Positions 1-6,293 of a stretch of DNA of 64,000 nucleotides are shown one piece after another; the first letter of the stretch is position 1; each line of letters opens with the position of its first letter. The DNA lies in contig CAYLND010000003.1 in NCBI GenBank assembly GCA_964384905.1, forward strand, positions 1 to 64,000. Reading direction: 5' to 3'. A model generated the notes under the pieces. It was given only the letters and a program-made list of their open reading frames with translations, had not been told where the DNA came from and did no database searches. This stretch comes from Gp22-AA3 sp964384905 (GTDB lineage Bacteria; Acidobacteriota; Polarisedimenticolia; Gp22-AA2). A program made the translations under genes and the position numbers.

Positions 1-1483
1 GCGCTCCTGTCCCGGCGAGCGGGCCGTCGATCGCGGCCAGCGCCTCGCGCAGGAGCGCTTCGCCGCGCGGGTACCGGTCGTCGATCCCGAGGGCGCGCAG
101 GATCTGCCCGAAGACCTCCTCGTTCGGCCGCGCCTCGCCGACCGGGGCGATGACCGGCTCCGACAGCATGACCGCGTAGGTCCCGTACGAAGTCGACAGC
201 TCGGTGTGCTCGAGGAACGTGGTGGCCGGGAGCAGGATGTCGGCATAGACGCCCGTGTCGGTGATCACCTGATCGAACACGACCGTGAACAGATCCTCGC
301 GCTCGAGGCCGCGGCGGATCCGGTTCTGATCGGGCACGGTGACGGCGGGATTGCAGTTGTAGACGAACAGCGCCTTCACGGGCGGGTTCGTCTCTTCGAG
401 CAGGGTGCGGCCGAGGTGGTTCATGTTGATGACGCGCGTCGCCGCCTCGGGGGCTCCCGCCAGCCGGTCGTCGTCGACCTCGTAGGCGGGCGAGGACGTC
501 AGAGCGTAGCCGCCGCCGGGAACGCCGAACTTGCCCGCCACCGCAGGCAGCGCGAGGACCGCGGCCACGGCGGCCTCGCCGTTGCGATTGCGCTCCAGAC
601 CCCAGCCGCACCGGATGAGGGCCGGCTCGGCCTCGGCGTAGGCCTCGGCGATGGCGGCGATGGCGCTGGCCTCCACCCGCGCCACGGCGGCCGCCCGCTC
701 CAGCGGGTAGGCGCGCGCCCGCTCCAGCAGTCTCTCCCATCCGCGGGCATGCCGGGCGAGGAAGTCGCGGTCGACCCGGCCGATGCGGTCCAGGTGGCCG
801 ATCATCGCGAGCGCCACGGCCCCGTCGCTCCCCGGATACACCGGCAGGTGCATGTCGACGTAGGCGGCCGACATCGTCCGCCGCGGATCGATGAGCGCCA
901 CCCGCCCGCCGGCCGCGCGCGCCGCTTTCAGGTACGGCATCAGGTGGATGTTGCTGTGCTTCGGGTTGGCCCCCCAGACGATGATGAAGCGCGCCAGCCC
1001 GAAATCGGGGAAATCCACGCTCGCCATCTTGCCGTACAGCGCGCCCGCCGCGGCGCCGGTCGGCGCGGCGCAGACAGTGCGCGCCAGGCGTGAGGCACCG
1101 AGAGCGCGGAACAGCCGCTCGTCGGTCGTTCCCTGGGTCAGAAGGCCGTTCGAGCCGCCGTACGAGAACGGCAGGATCGCCTCTCCGCCGTGCTCCGTCC
1201 GGACGGTCTCGAGGGCGCGCGCGATCGTCTGGATCGCGTCGTCCCAGGTGATGCGCTCGAATCGGCCGGCTCCTTTCGGCCCGCTGCGCCGCATGGGATG
1301 CAGCAGCCGGTCGGGCCCGTACACCCGGCGGGTAAAATCGCGCACCTTGGCGCAGATGAATCCGTCCGTGAGAGAGTTGACGCGGCTGCCGGCGATCGAC
1401 ACGACGCGCTCGGCCTCGACCGTCACGTCGAGGCTGCAGCGATCCGGACAGTCGAGCGGGCAGACCGAATGAAGATGAGGCAT
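1..1483 (-). CDS. Molybdopterin-dependent oxidoreductase, N-terminal part (runs off the window)
   Basis: My translation from the ATG at 1483 runs open to base 1, giving at least 494 residues. It begins MPHLHSVCPLDCPDRCSLDV, a cysteine cluster (Cys8, Cys12, Cys16 and a later CAKV cysteine) typical of the [4Fe-4S] site at the N-terminus of the DMSO-reductase superfamily. Further on come family-like segments such as FIIVWGANPKHSN, YNCNPAVTVPDQN and DILLPATTFLEHTE, which contact the bis-MGD cofactor or the domain around it. There is no twin-arginine signal, so a cytoplasmic enzyme is likely. The substrate cannot be told from sequence. The C-terminal cofactor-binding domain lies outside the window. 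Conserved reading favours a real gene; the plus-strand frames here are shadows. Confidence 0.9.
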   Translation of the reverse strand, partial: MPHLHSVCPLDCPDRCSLDVTVEAERVVSIAGSRVNSLTDGFICAKVRDFTRRVYGPDRLLHPMRRSGPKGAGRFERITWDDAIQTIARALETVRTEHGGEAILPFSYGGSNGLLTQGTTDERLFRALGASRLARTVCAAPTGAAAGALYGKMASVDFPDFGLARFIIVWGANPKHSNIHLMPYLKAARAAGGRVALIDPRRTMSAAYVDMHLPVYPGSDGAVALAMIGHLDRIGRVDRDFLARHARGWERLLERARAYPLERAAAVARVEASAIAAIAEAYAEAEPALIRCGWGLERNRNGEAAVAAVLALPAVAGKFGVPGGGYALTSSPAYEVDDDRLAGAPEAATRVINMNHLGRTLLEETNPPVKALFVYNCNPAVTVPDQNRIRRGLEREDLFTVVFDQVITDTGVYADILLPATTFLEHTELSTSYGTYAVMLSEPVIAPVGEARPNEEVFGQILRALGIDDRYPRGEALLREALAAIDGPLAGTGA

Positions 1484-1490
1484 GGCGCGG

Positions 1491-1499
1491 ATCTTAGCA
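1491..1499 (-). promoter_or_regulatory. Extended -10 element TGCTAAGAT, 7 nt before the oxidoreductase start
   Basis: Read on the minus strand the sequence is TGCTAAGAT followed by 7 bases and ATG. The TG plus hexamer fits an extended -10. With a normal -10 to start-point distance, transcription would begin at or next to the ATG, so the mRNA would be leaderless. Nearly the same arrangement recurs at 29207, 34513 and 52169. No convincing -35 is seen. Confidence 0.5.
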
Positions 1500-1556
1500 C
1501 AGGCACGCGGGCCGGCCCGGCGCGCCCGCTCCCGTTCGATCGACGCCGGCGGGCCG

Positions 1557-3722
1557 TCAGCGTCCGGAAGCCGCCGGAGAGATCTCGAGACCGAGCTGCC
1601 ACGCGAGGAACGTCCAGGTGTCGGTGGCCTCGTCGATCTGCTTGGCCAGCGGCTTGCCGATGCCGTGGCCGGCCCTGGTCTCGGTGCGCAGCAGGATCGG
1701 GCGCTTGGAGGACGAGTCGGCCTGCAGGCGCGCCGCCATCTTGCGGGCGTGCATCGGGTCGACCCGGCTGTCGCTCTCGGCCGTGGTCAGAAGGACGGCC
1801 GGGTACGCGGCGCCCTCCTTCACCCGATGATACGGCGAGTACTGGTAGAGGTACTTGAACTGATCGGCGTTCTCCGCCGAGCCGTACTCGGGGACCCAGA
1901 GTCTGGCGATCTGGAAATTGTGATAGCGCAGCATGTCGAGCAGCGGCACGGCGCACACCACGGCCCGGAACAGATCCGGCCTCTGGGTGAGCGCCGCCCC
2001 GACCAGGAGCCCGCCGTTGCTGCCGCCGTAGATCGCCAGGCGGTCGGGGCTGGTGTACTGGTTGTCGATCAGCCACTGGGCCGCCGCGAGGTAGTCGTCG
2101 AACACGTTCTGCTTGCGCCCGAGCATCCCGGCGCGATGCCAGTCCTCACCGTACTCGCCGCCGCCACGCAGATTGGCGACGGCGTAGACGCCGCCCCGCT
2201 CCAGCCACAGGACGAGGGCGCGCGAAAAGGCGGGGGTGAGGCTGACGTTGAAGCCGCCGTAGCCGTACAGGACGGTCGGCTCCCGGCCGTCGAGTCGCAG
2301 TCCCTTGCGATGGACCAGGAACATCGGGACCCGGGTGCCGTCCTTCGATCGATAGAACACCTGGTTGACGTCGAACCCCGAGAGATCGACGTCGGCTTTG
2401 ACCTTCTCCCACAGCGTCGCCGCGCCGGTCTTCACGTCGATGCGGTAGACCGACGGCGCCACGGTGAAGGAGGTGAAGTCGAAGAACGCCTCCTGGCCGT
2501 CGTGGCGTCCGTCGACCTTCTCGATCGTGCCCAGGGCGGGCAGCGGGACCTCGCGGATCTTGCGGCCCTGAATCGAGTACACAACGAGACGCGACGCGGC
2601 GTCCTTGAGGTACAAGCCCACGATCTGCCCGGCGATCGGGTGCACCTCGCTGAGGACCGCGTCGCCCTGCGGGATGAGCACCTTCCAGGAGGCCCGGTCC
2701 GGCTTCTTCGGATCGACCGCCAGCAGCCGGTAGCGCGGCGCCTCGAAGTTGGTCAGCATGTACAGCGTGTCTCCGATCACCTCCCCCTGGAACAGGGCGT
2801 CGATCCCCTCGGCGACCGGAACGAAGGGCGAGCCCTCGGTCTTCAGGTCCTTCAGATAGAGGTCCGAGCGCGACCAGCCTTCGAGGACCCACACCACCAT
2901 GTAGCGGCCGTCCGGCGACACACTCAGCTCGATGATCTCCTCCGGCTTGCGCTTCTCGCCGAAGACCTTCGGGTCCTTGGACCAGTCGGTGCCGAGCCGG
3001 TGGAAGAAGACGTGCCGGTTGTAGTTCTCCTGGCCGGCCGGCACGTCGCCGGGCGCGGGATAGCGCGTGTAATAGAAGCCGCTGTCGTCCGGCAGCCACC
3101 CGAGCGAGCAGTAGCGCGTGTGCGGGATGGCGTCGTCCGTCAGCCGACCGGTCTTCGCGTCGATGACGCGCAGAGTGCTCTTCTCGTCGCCGCTCGTCGA
3201 CACCCCGTAGGCGACCAGGGCGCCGTCCTCGGAAGGGAACCACCAGTCGATCGTGGCGGTGCCGTCGGCGCTGAGGCCGTTGGGATCGACCAGGACCCGG
3301 TCCTTCCCCTTGAGGCTGTCGCGCACGTACAGGATCGGCTGGTTCTGCGTTCCCTCGCGTCGGGTGTAGAAGTAACGGCCGCCCTTCGGCGTCGGCGCCG
3401 ACAGCGTGCCGATCGACAGGAGCTGCGTCAGCCGCGCGCGCAGCGTCTCCCGTCCAGGACGGGCGTCGAGCTGGGCGCGCATGTAGGCGTTCTGGTCCTC
3501 GACCCAGCGCCGCACCTCCTGGCTCTGGCTGTCCTCGAGCCAGCGGTACGGGTCGGCGACCTTCACGCCGAACAGATCGTCGGAGACGTTCTCGGCGCGC
3601 GTCACGGGAGGCTCAGACGCCTGCGCCGCGGATGGAGACGCGGGGACGACGAGCGCCGCCGCCAGCAGCCCGGCCCGGGCCGCCCGGATCATCGAACATG
3701 GAGCCGCCTCCGCCAGGCTCAT
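1557..3722 (-). CDS. Secreted prolyl oligopeptidase (peptidase family S9A)
   Basis: This 721-residue protein has the S9A layout: an N-terminal beta-propeller (opening with DPYRWLED) and a C-terminal alpha/beta hydrolase. The nucleophile motif GGSNGG lies near residue 568, the acid in SDSRVDP near 649 and the histidine in RAGHGIG near 682, so the triad is intact. A hydrophobic N-terminus (MIRAARAGLLAAALVV then an alanine-rich cleavage region) indicates export. It would cleave short peptides after proline in the periplasm or outside. The start at 3722 was chosen because its ATG overlaps the stop of the bufC-like gene (ATGA); a second ATG at 3692 gives a cleaner signal peptide. The coupling places it last in the bufferin operon. 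Confidence 0.93.
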   Translation of the reverse strand: MSLAEAAPCSMIRAARAGLLAAALVVPASPSAAQASEPPVTRAENVSDDLFGVKVADPYRWLEDSQSQEVRRWVEDQNAYMRAQLDARPGRETLRARLTQLLSIGTLSAPTPKGGRYFYTRREGTQNQPILYVRDSLKGKDRVLVDPNGLSADGTATIDWWFPSEDGALVAYGVSTSGDEKSTLRVIDAKTGRLTDDAIPHTRYCSLGWLPDDSGFYYTRYPAPGDVPAGQENYNRHVFFHRLGTDWSKDPKVFGEKRKPEEIIELSVSPDGRYMVVWVLEGWSRSDLYLKDLKTEGSPFVPVAEGIDALFQGEVIGDTLYMLTNFEAPRYRLLAVDPKKPDRASWKVLIPQGDAVLSEVHPIAGQIVGLYLKDAASRLVVYSIQGRKIREVPLPALGTIEKVDGRHDGQEAFFDFTSFTVAPSVYRIDVKTGAATLWEKVKADVDLSGFDVNQVFYRSKDGTRVPMFLVHRKGLRLDGREPTVLYGYGGFNVSLTPAFSRALVLWLERGGVYAVANLRGGGEYGEDWHRAGMLGRKQNVFDDYLAAAQWLIDNQYTSPDRLAIYGGSNGGLLVGAALTQRPDLFRAVVCAVPLLDMLRYHNFQIARLWVPEYGSAENADQFKYLYQYSPYHRVKEGAAYPAVLLTTAESDSRVDPMHARKMAARLQADSSSKRPILLRTETRAGHGIGKPLAKQIDEATDTWTFLAWQLGLEISPAASGR

Positions 3723-4693
3723 CCGACCTCCCCGCTCAGGGTCACGTCCGCCAGGATGCCGTCCTCCAGCCAGGTCTGGATCATCCGGCCGGCGCGCGCC
3801 GTCGCCTTCGTCAGGCTGCGGCCGGCCGCCAGACGCTGGCAGATTCGCCCGATGCTCTCGCCCGCCCGGGCCAGCTCCAGGCAGTCGGCTTCGTCGTCGT
3901 CGAGGCTGCAATGATAGACGACCAGGTCCTTGCGCCAGACGCGCGCCGCCGCGCGGCGGCGGGCCGGCGCCGGCAGCCTGGACGGCCCGGCGCTCTCGTG
4001 AGCCCAGGACGCGTCATCGGCCGGCGCCTCGCGCGCGGCGTTCCCCGACCCGCCGCCGTGGATGGCGGCGCCACCCGAGGCCGCGCTCTCGCCGTGGCCT
4101 CCCGCGCTCTCGTCGAGTCGCCGCCAGAACCCGACCACTTCGTGGTCGAAGCGCAGCAGCGCGAACGCCGGGACGAGGGAGAATCTCGCGTCCCCGGCGC
4201 GCTCCTGCGGCAGACGGGTCAGGGCGTCGCGTGACAGGGGCGCGGCGTCGGGGGCGTCGAAGACGTCGGCGCGCATCCATTCCAGGCGCGCCAGATCGGC
4301 GAGGTACGGGAAGTCGCCGAGCAGCGGGTGCGCGGCGATGAATTCCGGAAGTCGCTGCCCGAGGTAGCGCAGCGACGGATGCCGCGACGGGTGGCGCAGG
4401 AGGTAGTCGGTCACCAGGTTGTGGAAGTGCGCCGGGCCGACCGCCGCCAGGGTCTTGGGGAAATCCTCCGCCAAGCAATCGAGCAAGCGGTAGAAGTACA
4501 TGTTGGCGTAGATATCGAGACGCTCGAGCGCGGGCAGCCGCTCGTCTCCGGCGAACAGGGCATCGAGCGACCCCTCGTCCACCCCGCGTCCGGCGGCGCC
4601 GTCGATCGCGGCCCGCACGCCCTCCGGGGCCGTGATCAGATCCCAGAAAAGCTCCTGTGTCGTCTTCAGCCCGGCGGGCTCGTGGTGCCTCAT
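3719..4693 (-). CDS. bufC: BufC/HvfC-family protein (DUF2063), bufferin maturation partner
   Basis: A 324-residue protein. Residues about 10-105 form the DUF2063 domain, with LERLDIYANMYFYRLLDCL and a following FPKT...GP..F segment. A low-complexity Gly/Ala/Pro stretch follows at about 185-240, then a C-terminal part with a winged-helix look (ICQRLAAGRSL). In characterised systems this family is the partner of the MNIO enzyme and helps it act on the precursor peptide. The ATG at 4693 overlaps the bufB stop (ATGA), and its own stop overlaps the peptidase start, so the three genes are start/stop-coupled. The long low-complexity insert is unusual. The family call is firm; the role is taken from homologues. 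Confidence 0.85.
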   Translation of the reverse strand: MRHHEPAGLKTTQELFWDLITAPEGVRAAIDGAAGRGVDEGSLDALFAGDERLPALERLDIYANMYFYRLLDCLAEDFPKTLAAVGPAHFHNLVTDYLLRHPSRHPSLRYLGQRLPEFIAAHPLLGDFPYLADLARLEWMRADVFDAPDAAPLSRDALTRLPQERAGDARFSLVPAFALLRFDHEVVGFWRRLDESAGGHGESAASGGAAIHGGGSGNAAREAPADDASWAHESAGPSRLPAPARRRAAARVWRKDLVVYHCSLDDDEADCLELARAGESIGRICQRLAAGRSLTKATARAGRMIQTWLEDGILADVTLSGEVG

Positions 4694-5613
4694 GCGTACC
4701 TCGCCGGACCGTCGATCCCGACGGCCGTCTCCGGGACCGCGGCGCCTCCCTTCCCTGCAAGCACTTCGTCGTGGATCGCGCGGGCGCGCGCCGATTCCTG
4801 CTCGAGCCGCTCGAACGTGGGGATTCGGTCGTCCCACTCGATGAGCGACGACACGGCCCCGAAGCGCCGCACCGCCTGGCGGTAGAGATCCCAGACGGGA
4901 TCGACGACCGGGTGGTCGTGGGTGTCGAGAAGATAGGGGCCCTTGTCGGAGTGTCCGGCGAGATGAAACTGCCAGACCGATGCCGGCGGGATCCCCTCGA
5001 CATAGGCGCGCGCATCGAACCGGTGGTTGCGGGCGCTCACGTAGATATTGTTGATGTCCAGGAGTATGCCGCAGCCGGAGCGCCGGGCCACCTCGGCGAG
5101 AAACTCCCACTCGGTGAGCGCGGACTGCCTGTAGGCGACGTAGCTGGAGACGTTCTCCAGCGCGATCGGCCTCCGCAGCCGCTCCTGCACGTGCTGCACG
5201 CGGCCCACCACGTGCTCGAGCGCCTCCTGGGTGTACGGCAGAGGCAGCAGGTCGTGGGCGTTGCGGCCGCCGACGCCCGTCCAGCAGAGATGATCCGACA
5301 CCCAGGCGGGCTCGTACCGCGTGGCGAGGGCGTCGAGCCGGTCCAGGTACGCCTCGTCCAGCGGGTCGACCGAGCCGATCGACAGCGACACACCGTGCAG
5401 CACGATCGGGTAGCGCTGGCGCAGACGCGTCAGCACGTCGAGCGGGCGGCCGCCTTCGACCATGAAGTTCTCGGACAGGGCCTCGAACCAGTCGACGCTG
5501 GTCGGAGCGGACAGGACGCGCTCGAAGTGATCGCGTCTGAGTCCGACGCCGTGACCCAGAAAGGGAGGACGGCCATCGAGCGGTTGGTGTGTCGGAGGCG
5601 TCTCGGGAGTCAT
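4690..5613 (-). CDS. bufB: BufB-type multinuclear non-haem iron enzyme (MNIO, DUF692)
   Basis: A 307-residue TIM-barrel protein of the DUF692 family. Candidate metal ligands sit in HGVSLSIGS, SDHLCW, ALENVSSY, LLDINNIYVSARNH, FHLAGHSD, DTHDHPV and EWDD, in the usual order. Members of the family bind two or three irons and oxidise cysteines of a precursor peptide, in bufferins to thiooxazole rings that bind copper. The ATG at 5613 was chosen; a GTG at 5643 in frame would add ten residues. The gene lies between the small cysteine-rich bufA and bufC, the standard order, with a hairpin terminator separating it from bufA. Expected location: cytoplasm, acting before export of the peptide. Confidence 0.9.
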   Translation of the reverse strand: MTPETPPTHQPLDGRPPFLGHGVGLRRDHFERVLSAPTSVDWFEALSENFMVEGGRPLDVLTRLRQRYPIVLHGVSLSIGSVDPLDEAYLDRLDALATRYEPAWVSDHLCWTGVGGRNAHDLLPLPYTQEALEHVVGRVQHVQERLRRPIALENVSSYVAYRQSALTEWEFLAEVARRSGCGILLDINNIYVSARNHRFDARAYVEGIPPASVWQFHLAGHSDKGPYLLDTHDHPVVDPVWDLYRQAVRRFGAVSSLIEWDDRIPTFERLEQESARARAIHDEVLAGKGGAAVPETAVGIDGPARYA

Positions 5614-5654
5614 GGAGCGGCGAACCGGTTCCGGTGCGCGCACAGAAAACCGGA

Positions 5655-5683
5655 GGCCCCGGGCCTTCGAGAGGCCCGGGGCC
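5655..5683 (-). terminator. Hairpin terminator or attenuator between bufA and bufB
   Basis: A perfect 12-bp stem (GGCCCCGGGCCT against AGGCCCGGGGCC) with a 5-base loop. On the minus strand it is followed by CGGTTTTC, a short T run. It lies after bufA and before bufB, so most transcripts would stop after the abundant small-peptide gene and a fraction would read into the enzyme genes. Confidence 0.7.
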
Positions 5684-5703
5684 GCCCAGCAACTACTGGA
5701 AGA

Positions 5704-5724
5704 CCGGCCTGTGCGGCAGGCCGG
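5704..5724 (-). other. Second small hairpin just downstream of bufA
   Basis: A 7-bp inverted repeat (CCGGCCT, 7-base loop, AGGCCGG) begins 6 bases past the bufA stop codon. It has no T run and may protect the 3' end of the short bufA message; it stands in tandem with the terminator at 5655-5683. Confidence 0.4.
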
Positions 5725-5730
5725 GGTGGA

Positions 5731-6021
5731 CTAGCCCTTCGACTCCTCGGACTTCACCACCGTGCCGCCCTTGTCGGTGCACTCCTTATCGGTCTTCACC
5801 TTGATCCAGCCCTTGCCCTTGCACTCGTTCTTGCCGGCGCAGGCATGGCTGCCATCGGCGGAGGCGCACTCGCCCTTGCCCTTGCACGAGTTGGCGCCAG
5901 CGCACTTCACCGACTTGCCCGCGTCCTTCTTGGCCGCATCGCCGGCGAAATAGTGTCCGCCCGCGAGCATACCGACAACGGCAGTCGCCACGACGAAACC
6001 GAGAGCCTTCTTGCCAGTCAT
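5731..6021 (-). CDS. bufA: Bufferin-type cysteine-rich exported peptide (BufA2-like)
   Basis: A 96-residue peptide with a positively charged start (MTGKK), a hydrophobic segment at about 7-26 and a cysteine-rich mature part. Cysteines are at 40, 46, 52, 61, 67 and 81, and the core is an imperfect repeat: CAGANSCKGKGEC and CAGKNECKGKGW. Such peptides are modified by the DUF692 enzyme and exported to sequester copper in the periplasm. No clear AXA cleavage site is seen, so it may stay anchored or be cut near residue 27. The start is secured by a strong Shine-Dalgarno, AAGGAGG, 8 bases before the ATG. It is the first gene of the bufA-bufB-bufC-peptidase unit and has its own promoter and terminator. 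Confidence 0.85.
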   Translation of the reverse strand: MTGKKALGFVVATAVVGMLAGGHYFAGDAAKKDAGKSVKCAGANSCKGKGECASADGSHACAGKNECKGKGWIKVKTDKECTDKGGTVVKSEESKG

Positions 6022-6089
6022 TCCGGTGTCCTCCTTGCTGTGATGCCTGCACGTCCGTCCGACCACCATGGTTTGACGGAGGGTGCGGG

Positions 6090-6118
6090 AGTATACACAA
6101 GCACCGGGCGCCAGACAA
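6090..6118 (-). promoter_or_regulatory. Promoter of the bufferin operon
   Basis: On the minus strand TTGTCT (6118-6113), a 17-base spacer and TATACT (6095-6090). The hexamers match consensus at 4 and 5 of 6 positions. Transcription would start near 6083, giving a leader of about 60 bases that contains the strong ribosome-binding site of bufA. Confidence 0.55.
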
Positions 6119-6135
6119 ACCGGGGCAGCCCCGGT
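6119..6135. repeat. 8+1+8 inverted repeat abutting the bufferin -35 box
   Basis: ACCGGGGC, one base, GCCCCGGT: a perfect inverted repeat lying directly upstream of the -35 hexamer at 6113-6118. The position suits a regulator binding site. It could also be a chance GC-rich hairpin in this genome. Confidence 0.4.
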
Positions 6136-6209
6136 CGACTCTCCGACTGTTCTACGCCCGCACGGGTCCTCGCGGATGTCGATGTCGTGCCAGGAGATGC
6201 GCCTGCCCG

Positions 6210-6239
6210 TTGACAAGGCGCCGTCTGCCGGTGGATAAC
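6210..6239 (+). promoter_or_regulatory. Promoter of the cytochrome fusion gene
   Basis: TTGACA (6210-6215), an 18-base spacer and GATAAC (6234-6239). The -35 is a full consensus match; the -10 is weak. The first three bases, TTG, can be misread as a start codon of the downstream frame, but the promoter reading and the ribosome-binding site at 6282 favour the GTG at 6294. Confidence 0.5.
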
Positions 6240-6293
6240 ACGCTTTCGAGCCATTGGACGCCCTGCACCGGACCAAGCCCCGGGAGGCCAGGC

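Noticed and set aside
6210..6293. TTG at 6210 as the start of the cytochrome fusion
   Set aside because: The bases form a consensus TTGACA -35 box; a GTG at 6294 has a proper ribosome-binding site and starts a signal peptide.
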